Shown piece after piece: positions 11,812 to 48,225 of a stretch of DNA of 64,000 nucleotides (positions within the stretch are counted from its first letter, which is position 1; each line of letters opens with the position of its first letter). Origin of the DNA: Perca fluviatilis (taxonomy: Eukaryota; Chordata; Actinopteri; Perciformes; Percidae). Under the pieces are notes generated by a model. It worked only from the letters and a program-made list of their open reading frames with translations. It made no database searches and was not told where the DNA came from. The position numbers and the translations under genes were made by a program. Location of the stretch: NCBI RefSeq assembly GCF_010015445.1, contig NC_053115.1, positions 14,880,524-14,944,523 on the forward strand, in the 5' to 3' direction.

Positions 11812-13330
11812 CAATTTTTACGTTAATCTTGATTGCTATACCTATGTGAGTACTGACGAAAAATAAAAAATGAGTCAAATCGGTGCTAGCTACACGGAGC
11901 TGCTGCAGCTAATGCCCAGAGCTCCCACTCAGCTAAAACATCAGTTTTGGTGGCATAAGATAAAGAGTGCCTTTGTGCCTCTTAACAGACACAAAATGCA
12001 ATTAAAATGTTTGTACAACATGAACAGGGCCCTTACATGACAACTAGATGCATTTGTGTTCAGCCCGGCTTCTGTAATAATCATCACAAAGTAGTTCCCT
12101 GTGTATTTGTAGCATTTATATCCATTTTGTGTGTGATCCATCTAGCGTTGGTGAGTAGGAGTCTTGTCTGTGTTGATTGTTGTGGTTTCCTTAGCCGGGC
12201 TAGAAGGCCCGGCCGGCGTCCCAGCTTCTCCTTCCTGCCTGCCCTCCTGGCTTACCGTGGCCGACAACAATCCAGTGGAGCGTCTGGTTCGGGAGGCCCT
12301 TCAGAAGACCATTCAAGCCTTTGCTGATAAAATTTATATTTTATTTCCCCCTCAAAAATAGGTAATTGAGCACTGTAGTGGTTATGACCATATTAGTGAC
12401 TATGTTACTACATGGAAACGGGCCAAATAATGCCTGTTTCTTGTACAGTAATAGCGTTACTGAAGGCTAGCTCTGGCTCCATAGTTACATTACTCCAAGC
12501 TTCTTCCTTTGTGAACACCTCCGCTCTTCACTCTTCACACACGACGCTCCTCCAACCTGCACACTGTTTACCTTTTCCTGCTACAACTGAATTCAAACGG
12601 GACTTCAGCGCGTCTGTAACACTATTTTACTGTACAAGGCAAACATAATTTGGTCTGTTTCCATGTAGTTACATAGTCACTAATATGGTCATAATCACTA
12701 CAGTACATTTACAGTACTACTACTACATTTTTGAGGTGGGAAATAAAAAATTTTGCAGCGAAGGCTTGAATGGTCTTCTGGAGGACATCCACCAGACCAG
12801 CGGTTGCTCGTTGGATTGTTGTCGGCCGCGGTAAGCCAGGAGGGCGGGCAGGAAGCAGAAGCAGGGACGCCGGCCGGGCCTGCTAGCCCGGCTAAGGAAA
12901 CCACAACAATCAACACTGGCAAGACTCCAACTCACCAACGCACACAAAAATGGATATATATGCTACAAATACACACAGAACTGCTGCGTGATGATTATTA
13001 CCGGAGCCTGGCTGAAACACACTCACTCATCCCAGACGGCAGCTAGCAGCTAACAGGGTAGGTGAATTTAAACAATGGCTAAGTTGCTAAATGCATCTTG
13101 TTGTCATGTAAGGGCCCTGTTCATGTTGTACAGATGTTTTAATTGCATTTTGGGTCTGTTAAGAGGCACAAAGGCACTCTTATCTTATGCCCCCAAACCG
13201 CCGTTTTAGCTGAGTGAGAGCTCTGGGCGCTAGTTGTATTAGTCTCCGGCTGCTAGCAACCGAATCGGCTCATTTTTTGCTATCGACGGTACTACATACA
13301 GTAGGTATAGCAAGAATATTGTAAAAATTG
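11812..13330. mobile_element. Large foldback (inverted-repeat) element
   Basis: Long arms of roughly 650-700 bp (about 11812-12466 and 12616-13330) are imperfect reverse complements around a loop of about 150 bp. Matching landmarks include gggcccttacatgacaa versus ttgtcatgtaagggccc, and the pair around 12390-12415 and 12665-12690 (gaccatattagtgactatg). Both arms carry the same short open frame (CPPSWLTAADNN / CLPSWLTVADNN), a by-product of the symmetry. No transposase is seen, so it is a non-autonomous foldback transposon of uncertain superfamily. Confidence 0.8.
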
Positions 13331-16300
13331 CCAGGAGTTCTCCTTTAATACTATTGATTACAGAAAAATGCCATATCATTAAATACTTCAAATTTAAGTA
13401 CCGGAGGTAGAGCCAAATCCAATCAGTGGTAGTGAGCCAAATTTGTATATTTTCTGAAAATGGCTCTGAGAAGTATTGGTCTAGAGTTTAAGATGTTTTG
13501 GCTGTGATTGGCTAGAGTTTTAAACAAGCACAAATTTACAATAGCGCGACCACTTAGTGCTGTGGAACCCGGTACCAGGTCCTTCCGGACTTAACAGGTT
13601 AAAACCATACAATTTCCCCACTACTGTTATTGTCAGACCAAGTTGTGCATTGGATTGTATGTGAACTTACAAATACACTTTCTGCTGTCTTGAGTTCTGG
13701 AACACTTATGTCCTTGCTGTTTTCAGGAGGGAACTTAGTTCAAGGATCACTGTAGAGTCAGAAGAGCTCTGGTCCATTTCCTGGGGATTAAATACAAAGC
13801 AAACAATTATTGTTGTTAGTTAAAATAAATGTATGCCATTTTACTTATTGATAATTGTTCTGTTAAAACTAATTTATTTTTAGAATTCCTCTCCCACTAC
13901 ATTCCATATTAGTATTACTATGCACCACATCTAACGTTACCTAGTATAACCTGCTAAACTGACTGACTCTACTCTACCTTTTGGTGACCTTTTAAAGGTG
14001 TAATCTTTGACACTGTATGATGATGATGATGGATAAAGCCTAACAAGCATTTTTTTCCAGATTAACCTAATGATGAAAATGTGACATATTATAGTGGGAT
14101 TCATGTAGGCTTATTATTACTTGAGATTATGTACAACACTGTGATTTTATAAAAACAAAATCTATAATACAATGACTTACACAAAGCAAAACCTTACTTG
14201 GAAAAATATGTAAACCTACAACTCAGGCTAAATACTGGATTATCCTGCAATGGCCCACTTAAGCCAGTCATGATGCCATGTTGTTCAATAAAAACATGAT
14301 GCAGAGAGAGGAAGAGATTGCTAGGTGTGTTTGCTTGAAAGTAGGAAGTTTACATTGGCATGACAGAAAGGTAGGCTGTTTGATTTGTGTTGGCAGGCTA
14401 GTTGACTTACGGTGAGTTTAAGCAGCAGCCATAATGAACCGATAACATGTATGAGGGGCCTATGGCAAGAATGCTGTGACTGAATAAATACAGTTGCTCA
14501 AGCATAATAAAATATAATGCTAATGTTACTAGCTACAGCTCTTCTTATGGTGCTGTCCGAGGGTTTCTTCCTAAGAGGGAGTTTTTCCCTCGCCACTGTC
14601 GAACTGCTTGCTCTTGGGGGAATTGTTGGGGCTTTGTAAATTATAGAGTGTGGTCTAGTCCTACCTCTATCTGTAAAAGTGTCTCGAGATAACTCTTGTT
14701 ATGATTTGATACTATAAATAAAAATTGAATTGAATTATGATGCTGCTGAACTTTTCTCATAAACTTGTAGCTGATGATCACATTATTACTGAGGGTGCAG
14801 TTATAGGCAGTCATTACAGGTAGCTGTTGGTCTGTTTACATTTTCCACTTTAAAATACATACACAGGGAAAACAACATTGTAAACAAATAGCTAATGTGT
14901 TTCTGCCTTGCCGCACTAATTTATGACTATGAAGGTAAAATGCAAAACGTTTAAAAACGCGTTGAGAAAAAATGGTTCCCACCTATTGAAAAATATTCAC
15001 AAAGAATTTCACAAATGTGTAGATTGATTTTTACAGATGCAATGATAGCTGCAAACTTTGTAATGCAACATTTACCCATCATTGTTTAATATAAAATAAT
15101 AATAATATATATAAAAATCAGTAAACGTTGCATTACAAATTTGCTACTGTCATTGTATCTATGGTAAAAATAAATCTACACATTTGTGAATTAGTGTTAT
15201 TACATTCAGATCACGGTTGTGAGAATGTGTTTCTCTATGAGTGAAAATCTCTTTCAAGTTCAGATTTTGTTGTATGTCCTCTGGAAGCTGGTCCAAAGAT
15301 CGACACCATAGTGGTTAAAAAGCTGCTTCCCCCTGTTTTTGTTCTGACAGTAGGTTTCAGTAGTAGTTGCTAATGTTTTAATCTAAGGGTGTCTTGGTTG
15401 AGAATGTTGTTGGAATATGTCATGCAGGTAGTTTGGTCCCATCCCCTTTAGTTGCCAAAAAAACTAACAGAAGTGCCTTAGAATCCATTCTGTATTAAAT
15501 TGGGAGCCAGTGTAAGAACTTTTTAAGATTGGCATAATATGATCTGTTCTTTTGTTTTAGTAAGGATCCTGGCTGCACTACTTGCCCCTTTGGATTTTGT
15601 GGTTTTAAAGTCTTTTTGAGGGAGTCCAGCACATTTGCAATAATCAATCCCACTAGGAAATGAAAGCATGTATGATTTTTTCAAGATCCTCCTTTGAAAT
15701 ATATTCTTTTTAGTTTATTGATATTTTTATGATGAAGGTATAAATGATTTTATGCACTGTTTTAATGTGACTGCTAAAATTTAGATCATTATCTATAAGG
15801 ACACTTAGGTTGCTTTTTTACCACTTCTCTTTGCTTTTTAAGTTCCCTTCCTTCAAGCAAAGGTAAAAAGTTTACATCTTTCCTCCTCTTTCCTAAAACT
15901 ACCACCCTGCTCTTTATTTCTTTGTTAAGCTGGAGGAAGTCTCTGTGATATCCAAGTATCTATTTCTTCAAGGCACTGGTCAGAGCGTGTTAATGGGGTT
16001 ATAGCCATTAGTAAAGATATGACAGGAGATAAATATGTTTACAACAGAACTTTAAATAGATCAAATTGATACGCTTAGAGCATCAGAGTAACTCCTAATT
16101 TGGTAAACTATAAGCATGGCAGCCATAGAATGTTGAGGGATGTTTCCTCACATTGCATTGTTTGATGTGTGATAGTGCATGACAGGGTTTTCCCTGAGAT
16201 TTCAGGAGGCTTTAGGTGCAATGACGTCACACATTCATTTGCATATTGGTGATGCTTTCATTAACACAGTTATTTTTGCAAAAGCTTAGCTGAAGTTGTT

Positions 16301-16981
16301 GTTGGTTGCAGCTAGGGAAGGACCAATAGAAGCAAAACTTGGAGTGGAGCCGTCACTAAAATGAGAATAGCTTGTCCAATCTTTAAAGCGGGCTAGTCAG
16401 CCCTCACGGGTTGGTGAGTGTTCCTTAGCTAAGCTGTCGCTTAGCTTCTGTGTCGTGGCTGGCTAACCGCTTCACTTTAAAACCAGCAGGTAGCAAGCAG
16501 GAGACGGAACTCTGGCTTTGGTCTTGAGGAGTTGTAGCAATTATCAACAACAGATAACTGTACACAGACTAAAATTCTACATCCACATCTATTATGCAAA
16601 TGATTATTAACCTTATAATTCTCACAGTCCCCCTCTCCTTTTTTCCTCTCTTTTCCACCACACACTATCTAATGTGTCGGCTGTACCTGGGCCAAGCTGT
16701 GGTGCAACATGCATGGTGTGTGTGTGTGTGGTTGTAATGACTGTTTGTGTCTATCATACAGCACGTGCGGTCCAGGAAGACAACAAGCAGGGAGCCCTCC
16801 TGTTCATCGTGGCTTCTATACAGTCTATGTTTTGCAGTCCAGATGATGTCCAAATAGTTTTTATGTTTATATATCGCTTTGGCGCTTCGCCCCTAAGCTC
16901 TATAATGGCAGAGATAACCCTGCATGAGACTCAGAAAGTTGGATTTGGTCAACAAAACTTCAGGTGAATACTCGTGCAAAT
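13331..16981. other. Non-coding stretch up to the gap
   Basis: No gene recognised. Contains a LINE tail (14545-14736). At 15230-15850 there is a diverged stretch that looks like an interspersed repeat, with phrases such as ttgggagccagtgtaag, but I cannot assign it to a family. Confidence 0.5.
14545..14736 (+). mobile_element. 3' end of a non-LTR retrotransposon
   Basis: The sequence ends in tcgagataactcttgtt, a short spacer and (ttgaa)n-type repeats attgaattgaatta, the typical 3' tail of a fish LINE. Only the 3' end is present, as expected after 5' truncation. Family assignment from memory is uncertain. Confidence 0.6.
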
Positions 16982-17481
16982 NNNNNNNNNNNNNNNNNNN
17001 NNNNNNNNNNNNNNNNNNNNNNNNNNNNNNNNNNNNNNNNNNNNNNNNNNNNNNNNNNNNNNNNNNNNNNNNNNNNNNNNNNNNNNNNNNNNNNNNNNNN
17101 NNNNNNNNNNNNNNNNNNNNNNNNNNNNNNNNNNNNNNNNNNNNNNNNNNNNNNNNNNNNNNNNNNNNNNNNNNNNNNNNNNNNNNNNNNNNNNNNNNNN
17201 NNNNNNNNNNNNNNNNNNNNNNNNNNNNNNNNNNNNNNNNNNNNNNNNNNNNNNNNNNNNNNNNNNNNNNNNNNNNNNNNNNNNNNNNNNNNNNNNNNNN
17301 NNNNNNNNNNNNNNNNNNNNNNNNNNNNNNNNNNNNNNNNNNNNNNNNNNNNNNNNNNNNNNNNNNNNNNNNNNNNNNNNNNNNNNNNNNNNNNNNNNNN
17401 NNNNNNNNNNNNNNNNNNNNNNNNNNNNNNNNNNNNNNNNNNNNNNNNNNNNNNNNNNNNNNNNNNNNNNNNNNNNNNNNN
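16982..17481. other. Assembly gap, exactly 500 N
   Basis: A round-number run of N is typical of a scaffolder placeholder of unknown real length. It separates the piece with duplicate copy 1 from the piece with the rarg gene. Confidence 0.99.
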
Positions 17482-19834
17482 GGTGCTTTCATGCATACGT
17501 TTTACCTCAGTCACATGATTGGGATGTTTCCATCCCCTCTATAATATCACAAATGACAATTTAATTGAGTCTAAAACATCATATATGGCATCAGTGTTGA
17601 TTATTTACTACTTAAAGTCCCAACTTCTGTGTGTACTTGATGGCTTTACATCTGGTGCTAAAGACGTTTCTACCTCGCCTACATGGGTCACTGCTTCAAA
17701 GCCGCTGGGTTGCCACTATCGTCAAGTAGGATCTGTTTTCTGCTTCATTCAGGGAGTAAATGCCCCTGATATATGATTTATCAAAACATGCAGTCCTGTT
17801 TTTTTTAGGATATAATTACACTAGCTTCATCTTTTATCCCTCATATCAACAAACTATGAAAACAATACGTGTGCATCCAGACTCGCAACGCTTCGCCATG
17901 AAGGTCAAACATGTTGATGGAGAATCCTTTCCCTTACAACTATTAAGAAGCCTACTAAGATCGCCTACACTGTCTTTCATTACACAGACAATGACAATGC
18001 AATACACATCTTGCTTAAAAAAGCTTGTATAGTCTCTAATGAAAACTAAGTATAAGTATTTATTTTACAAAATCCAGCGTATTGCATCAACTTATTAGAT
18101 ACATGTAACACACATGAACACACACATTACTTTAAACTATTATCCTGTGCTTCAGCGGACAGGTCATCCAATGTAAAGCTATTGTTTTGTTGTTAATTAT
18201 GTTGGATTGCCAAACCCTAGTTGATTGGTCGCTTGATTCTTGGGTAGCTTGCACGGCATCAACGGGCCCCATTGTCCAACAGAAGCTCTTTGGGCATGTT
18301 GTTGCTACAAACCTTTAGAGTAATGTGCTTTAATACGGCTTCTGCATACATGCCTCACTCAACATGCACTAGTAATGATAGGAACGTAACACGTCTACAA
18401 CTTCACTCTGTAAAGTGAAATTCTCTCAGTTACACACCATACACACACAGCATACACACCTTGAGGTTTTCTGTAAAGACTGCATTGCTTTTTCATGGTT
18501 ACTGTCTGTTGATGATTCCTGCTCACTCTTACAAAATGAAACTACTATGGCTTACTGCCAGATTCGTGCACACTGTACCAAGGGCATGTACAGCATAGTG
18601 AAAAACTTGATTTTAATATCCCTTTACCTGGTGTAAGAAGATTTTTTGTTGAAGATGGCCACATATAGTGGAGCATTCACACCAACGGTCTTTTAAAAAT
18701 ACTGTATTGATAGGTGAAATGGGGCCCTTATGAAATCAACCTGAGATTGTGGATGACATTCAATCTACCCTGCAGATTTGTAGTCTAAATATATTTAAAA
18801 TTGTAAGGTGCATTTTTGTCAAGAGGTGGAGAAATGCTGCTGAATTTGTTTAGCATTATTTGTTAGAGTCTTATTTGTATCCACAAGCACCAGAGCTGAA
18901 ATTACAGTCTTTCTTAATCTCTTTCAGATGTTTTACCCATCAGAGATTTTCATACCACATGCTTGTCATATTGTGAGTCCTGCTCGTGACCCGTTCTCCC
19001 TTTGCTATTGCTCTCTTTTTCTAACTTTCCTATTGCTTTCACTGTGTCCAATCACCTAGAAAACATCAAAAATAACGATAAGCTTAAAAATATATATGTC
19101 CAGTCAAATGTGAGCAGGACAAAGAAAACAACAGAGTCCCACAAACAGGCATAAAGACAGAACAGAAAATGTGTACATGCTTAGAAAACCATACAATAAA
19201 AAATAAGTCGTGCATATCTCTGAATAGTAATAAAAAGACATTTGGCGGCAAAATGGACACCTCGCATCGAAGTTCTATTGTTGCAATGTATTTTTTTACC
19301 ATCAATTTTATACAAAGCATAGCCCTTATAGATAGCAGAGGAGTGCATTTTTCTTCTGTCCACCACCTCTCGTGTCCTTTTTGTAGTGACCGAAACACCT
19401 TTGAAATATCTTTTAGACAGTCTCATTTTGGCACAGTGATTTTTCACGGAGCTCTCTTCACTGACATTTAGTGCTTTTTGGTTCTCCCTCACTCATTGCT
19501 TCCTATACTGAATTTAACACATTTTCATTTCAGTCAACATATACAGTATATTTAAATATATGGTTTATGCAACACCATTGTTGTATAAGAGCCTAATTCT
19601 GTGGAGGTTTCTGGGAGGGAGATATTGCTGCTTAAGGCTCAGTGATCTGAAGGAAGAAGCAGCATCATTGTATTCTCTCACTCACGTTTTCCCCAGTCAC
19701 ACCTTTCTTTTGCACGCGCTGCGCCACGCTTCCCCTGCCCACTCCCGTCTTTCCGCCCTCCCCTTCTCCTCATCCCAGTAGTCGTCCTCTTCCTCCTCCT
19801 CTTCCTCCTCCTCCTCCCCTCCTCAACGGTTGAC
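17482..19834. other. Downstream flank of rarg, no gene recognised
   Basis: Lies between the gap and the last rarg exon; part is probably rarg 3' UTR. Open frames here are short and unlike known proteins. A minus-strand AATAAA occurs at 18059-18064 but is far from the stop and unproven as a polyadenylation signal. Confidence 0.4.
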
Positions 19835-41921
<22,087 letters not shown>

Positions 41922-42106
41922 TGTGAAAGGTGCTGCTGGCGGTTTGGTTAACTTTTCTCTGACTGTCTTGTTTCCTCCTCCTCCTGCGTCGTCTTCGTCA
42001 GGGGCCTGCTGTGAAATTGAAGTGGGCTGCTGCCATTCAGCCCCTCTCAGCTGCTGGCTGCTCTGCCGTCAGACCTTGGCGACCAAGACCTGACCAGGTC
42101 CAGACT
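41922..42106 (-). other. rarg: rarg isoform 1 5' UTR part of exon
   Basis: Immediately upstream of the A1 start codon the minus strand runs 185 nt to a good splice acceptor, a pyrimidine tract ending ctttttctacag at 42107-42112. The leader is therefore probably split and transcription starts further right. It contains a short upstream reading frame (41998-42036). The 5' exon that joins here is not certain; a candidate donor lies at 54184. Confidence 0.6.
41998..42036 (-). other. Upstream ORF in isoform 1 leader
   Basis: A 12-codon reading frame, MAAAHFNFTAGP then TGA, lies 76 nt upstream of the main ATG. Its start has G at +4 but T at -3, so recognition would be moderate. Upstream ORFs are known in RAR leaders, notably RARB2, where they affect translation. 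That this one is used is inference. Confidence 0.4.
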
Positions 42107-43590
<1,484 letters not shown>

Positions 43591-44067
43591 CAGAGATGGG
43601 GACTCAAGTCTGAGACAAACAGCTGACTTCAGTCTTGATTTGCGACTCGACCCAAAAGACTTCAGACTTGACTCGGACTCAAGCTTCGAGACTCGTCAAC
43701 AACCTGTTTTCATGCAATTATTGCTTTTTAAATCTAAATTTATTCATGTATTTCTATTTTCTTTTATTGGCGCATATACGCTGAGGAAACGTATAACGAG
43801 CTGCATGTCCCCTGCCCTTTGTCATAATGTGCAACATAACGCACGCGCTGTGCCTTATGTGCGCGCACTCACATAAAAAAAAATGCATTGACGATGGCGA
43901 CACCAAGTCCTCCCGGAGTTGTGCCTTTTGCCATTAGTTTTGCTTTCAATAACTTTGTAAACAGTGGCAGTAAGCCAACAGCTACATGCAAGGTGTGTGA
44001 CATCAAGATAAATGATACCGGATCAACAACGCTGAACTTCATCAGGCATCTAAAAACGCACCCATAG
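43591..44067 (+). mobile_element. hAT transposon remnant with BED zinc finger
   Basis: Begins cagagatggggactcaagtc, a typical hAT terminus, followed by repeats of gactc/gactt. The 57-codon frame from ATG 43894 to TAG 44067 ends ATCKVCDIKINDTG, then TTLNFIRHLKTHP. The CxxC and HxxxxH spacing is that of the BED finger at the N-terminus of hAT transposases. The frame stops right at a donor-like ag|gtcagt, so the stop may be a mutated last codon of a first exon. No catalytic domain follows and no right terminus was found. Confidence 0.72.
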
Positions 44068-47000
44068 GTCAGTCACTTGCTAATGTGAAATAGACGTTAC
44101 ATTTAGCATATATCGTCATAGGTAACAAGCTAACCATTGCAAAGTATTGTGCTTTATAGTTAGTAGATGCTGAGACTCAGACATCCATGGCGCACAGGAG
44201 GCGGGACGCACGGATCAATCTCCCCAGGAGCAAACTCATGTGATGCGTAATTGATCCTTTGGATGATTTGTAGGCTATTAAGTGAACAAGGTGTACCCGT
44301 TCCACCAAACACTGGGCCGTCTATCTTAATTCTGCACATATTTCTGTTACTGTAGTCCTATTTACTATTTCATTATTTCATCCATGCGTGGTGCAGCGGA
44401 TCCGTGGCGTCGTGGCGTCGACACACACACACAAACACACACACACACACATTCAGTTGCCAGTTTATTAGGTACCCTTATGCTAAAATGAATGCAGTCT
44501 AATACAACAGCACTGCAATAAATTCTACCTTCATGAAGATTAGATTGGTCAGCTTTTGTTGAAACTGTTTTAGAAAGGTGTTTATTCAACTTGGAGGCTG
44601 CCGTTTGTGGTGTATTTGAAATGTATTGTATCATACTGAGAGTTTTTTTCCCCTAATAAGCAGTGTACCCTCACAGATATCAATGGGGTGGACAAAGTAT
44701 TACACCAATCAAAAGGCATCTGTGCTACTATTATTAGAGTAAAATTCTTCTACATCCTTTGTTGTTGCAGCAGCTATTTCTTCCCCCACACACATGCACA
44801 TACAGCACATATTACATATTCACACACAAAGCCACAAAGTCAGCGCAGTGAGTGTTGTTTTTAAAGTCATATTTCCCATATTGACATATTCTCTGTAACT
44901 GTTTGGCTCTGCTGCGGTTTTTCTTCAAAGCAAAGTCTGGTTAGGGAGAGTCCCTGGAACTATTTTCACAAAGAACTTTTGTGTTTGACGATCAGAAAAT
45001 GTCAAACAGGTTGGTCAAAGTGTGTAGTGATTTAAAAAAAGTAATTACATACATGGTGTGGAATGGTCACATTTTGCAAAACATATGCATGCACATGTCT
45101 CTCTAAAAGCAGAACACAAGAAAGATACAAGCACGGACATGTAGGTTGCAGAAGTGAACATACACAGATGTTCTTTGACTTTAATCATGTTCATGGGCAA
45201 GTAATCAGTGGAAAACACACTGCGTTCACACATGTTGAAGCACCATTAAAAGTTGCAATTGACCTTGAAGAATGAAGGCGCAAATATAGGACGGAGGATC
45301 CCTCCACAGATGCAGCTTTTGAATCGTTCGGCTTCGAGTTGACTCTTTAACCAAACAAATTCAAAGACCAAAATCACCAGTATGAAAGCCAGATGTATAA
45401 AAGGATCGGGATAAAGAAAAAATAAAGTGTGGAAAGCTGAAAAAAAAGATGGAAAAAGATTAAGGGAAACAGAGGAAAAGAAAGGGAAGGAACGAACATA
45501 GGAGGGAGTTTCAGGCATCTGGCAGGCCATGTGTAAGAAGTGAACAGAGTCCTGTTAATTAGAGACATACTGGAAACTGGATTAATAAGAGAAAGAAAGA
45601 ACTGTAGTAAAGAGCATGGACGAAGGGAGAAAAAAAAAAACGGGTTGAGCACGGTTCTATTTCCACTAATAAACTATAAAATAATGTGTGCCCAAGCCAA
45701 GGAATTGTTTCTTTCTCACTAATGAGTAACACACCCCCCCATCACTCTCCCTCCAGGGGGAATACACCTTGGGTAGGGCAACAAAAGCAGTGCTGTGTCT
45801 ACACGCCTCCAGGCCATACTGCTGCTTTATGAGACCTGGCTGGGTCGGGTCAGACTAGGTCACCTGGTCCTGGTCCTGGTCCTGCTATCACACAAATACA
45901 CCACCGTAGACAATCACACACACAACTGATGCTCCCTTTTCCCAGACTACGGGGATTAAAAACAGCTTTAGTGTAAAAACGTTGGGGGTTTTCCACCTCT
46001 CTGTCTTTTCCAACAAGCCAATACATAATGTCAACTTTGTTTCCACATAACTTCCATCAAACTACGCTTTTAGGAGCTACCTCGTTGTGTTCAGTGCATT
46101 GTAAACATCTTTCAGCTGTAAACAACTGTAATGAGAACTCAGTTTGACATGTTTAACTAATTAAAACAAAAGGCATAACTGCAACCCCCTGCATGCGAAA
46201 GCCATGTAGGACTCATCATTTGTGGGTGACAAGCATCTGTAAAAAAGTGACACTGCCAACGTTAGCGTTCTGCATGTAAGCAACACTTGAAAAATGGCCC
46301 TAGGTTGTTTTAATAAAAAATAAAAAAAAATCTCTGTTGTATTTTGGTCAGCCAACAACAAAACTGCAGCAGGCAACATCTGGTCAGGAGTGAGACAGAC
46401 AGCCTGTGCTCTGCTGGGTCTCAGCTGGTTAAATCTTTATTCTGTCCCCTCCTGTGTGATCACCTATACTGTGTTTGAATGATTTTGTAGTTTTTTACAT
46501 ATTTCTGTTTCTGTTGTCAGATAACTGATTTAGCAAAACAAAAATAATGATTTGTTTTTAATTAATTTACAGGTAGCAGTTCTACCTGTAGTGCAGGCAA
46601 TCTTGACTCTTGATTCTGATTTTACGACTGCAAAGTCATCTGACAAAATCAACATCAATACAGCTTAATGACAACACCTGTATTTCATGACTGGCTATAT
46701 TAAAAAAACATTTACTTTCCGTTAGAAGTGGCAGAAAGTTGACTTCCTAACTTTACTGCTGTTTAAAAGTATAACATAATGGTGTTTAAAAGCTTTGTTG
46801 TGTCTCAGATCCAGAGAATTTTGGTACATTTTTCGGTTGTTGTTGTTTTTCTGCATGTTATAGTAAAATGCTCCTGATGGTGTGGGGAGATGACTGGGGA
46901 ATTACAGTTAATCTTCAGTTTTATAGCATAATGATTCCACTTTTAGGGCTGAAGAATGTGTGGTAACATTAAGTCTGTGTGTTTTTTAGTTTTAGTTTGT

Positions 47001-48225
47001 GTATAAACAACAGCCTCAGTTAAAGCGTTCACAAAATGGAGCTTGATCAGGGTGCGTAGGTTAATAAGAACTATATACACTGTATATTATACAGTATGTG
47101 TTGTTTGGAACTGGCACTGTTGACTATCCTTGGTATAAAAGATGGGGAAACATCATGGGAAACATGAAAGGATTATACAATCCTGTATATTAGGCTAATT
47201 AGTTGGCATGGAAAAGCATGTAATCATATAGTTCTGAGCAGCGCTGAGTACGTTTTAGTACCTTACATGTTTTTCTTAGTCAATTGCCCTGGATGTTAAC
47301 CAATTATTTTATAGAACAGATAACAATATCCATCTGAAAGGAATAATAGCTCCCAGTTCCCTGCCCTGTTTGGACAGGCTTCACAGTGGCAGCAACAAAA
47401 CAGCTGTGTTGCTAGTGTACTTTTATGGTAGCGCATCAGTACTTCTGCACATGTCAGCATGCATACGCCTGTTTCGACTATTCTTTTAATCGTTAAACAC
47501 TCCGAGTCTCTCTTTAATTCTACTGGCATCACCTGATTCAACTTATTTCATGTCATAAAATCCCCCATCAATGCCACATAGACAGGTTTCTTGCTCTCAT
47601 TATTACTGCCATTTCAAAATGAACTCTCCTCATAATATAATAACTTGTGTTGTAAAGATGGAATGAATTTGAAGTCTAAATTTAGTTGGAAAGGGCTGAC
47701 TGCAGGTTGACTGCATGAGTAGTATCATTTGTCAGAGCTTGGTCAGTGGTGGTAGATGGGTACCCTGTGGTTTGAGGCGCCCTTTCTGTCTCTACTATTA
47801 TTCCTTTTTGCCTCGGTCCATCCTGTAATGTTATAAACTGTGTTCTAAACTGAATCTGAGAGTATAGAGTCAATAAACACTGAGGCATATTAATAGATTA
47901 GGCGATTAGGGCACGGTTGTGCGGCGGTGTGATAGTGTCACTTAAAGGGCCCATATTTGTCTCCATTGTGCAAGTATTTAGCCATGATGCTAGAATGTCA
48001 GGTCTTACAAGTATTTTTTTTGGCATCCCCTGCGGTCGCCACTTCTACAGCCTAAGCGCACTATCCACGTTCAAACGAATGGGAGGGTGCAATGCTTGAT
48101 TTGGTGCGATTGCAGCCTAAAACCTATACACTTGGACTATGCAAAGTCAACATAATTTTTTTTGGCAAAGCTATGTGCACAATGGAAAATGTTCAACTTG
48201 TCTCAACTACAAAGGAGTTAGAGGA
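44068..48225. other. Intergenic or intronic stretch without genes
   Basis: Only a short (CA)n (44421-44450), C-rich and A-rich patches and no recognisable coding sequence on either strand. Confidence 0.5.
44421..44450. repeat. (CA)n microsatellite
   Basis: Short, one interruption. Confidence 0.9.

Noticed and set aside
12007..12947. Paired open frames resembling a small gene family on both strands
   Set aside because: They are mirror products of the foldback arms, with no homologous domain recognised.
16893..17564. Long open frames across the gap
   Set aside because: They consist of unknown bases and have no sequence support.
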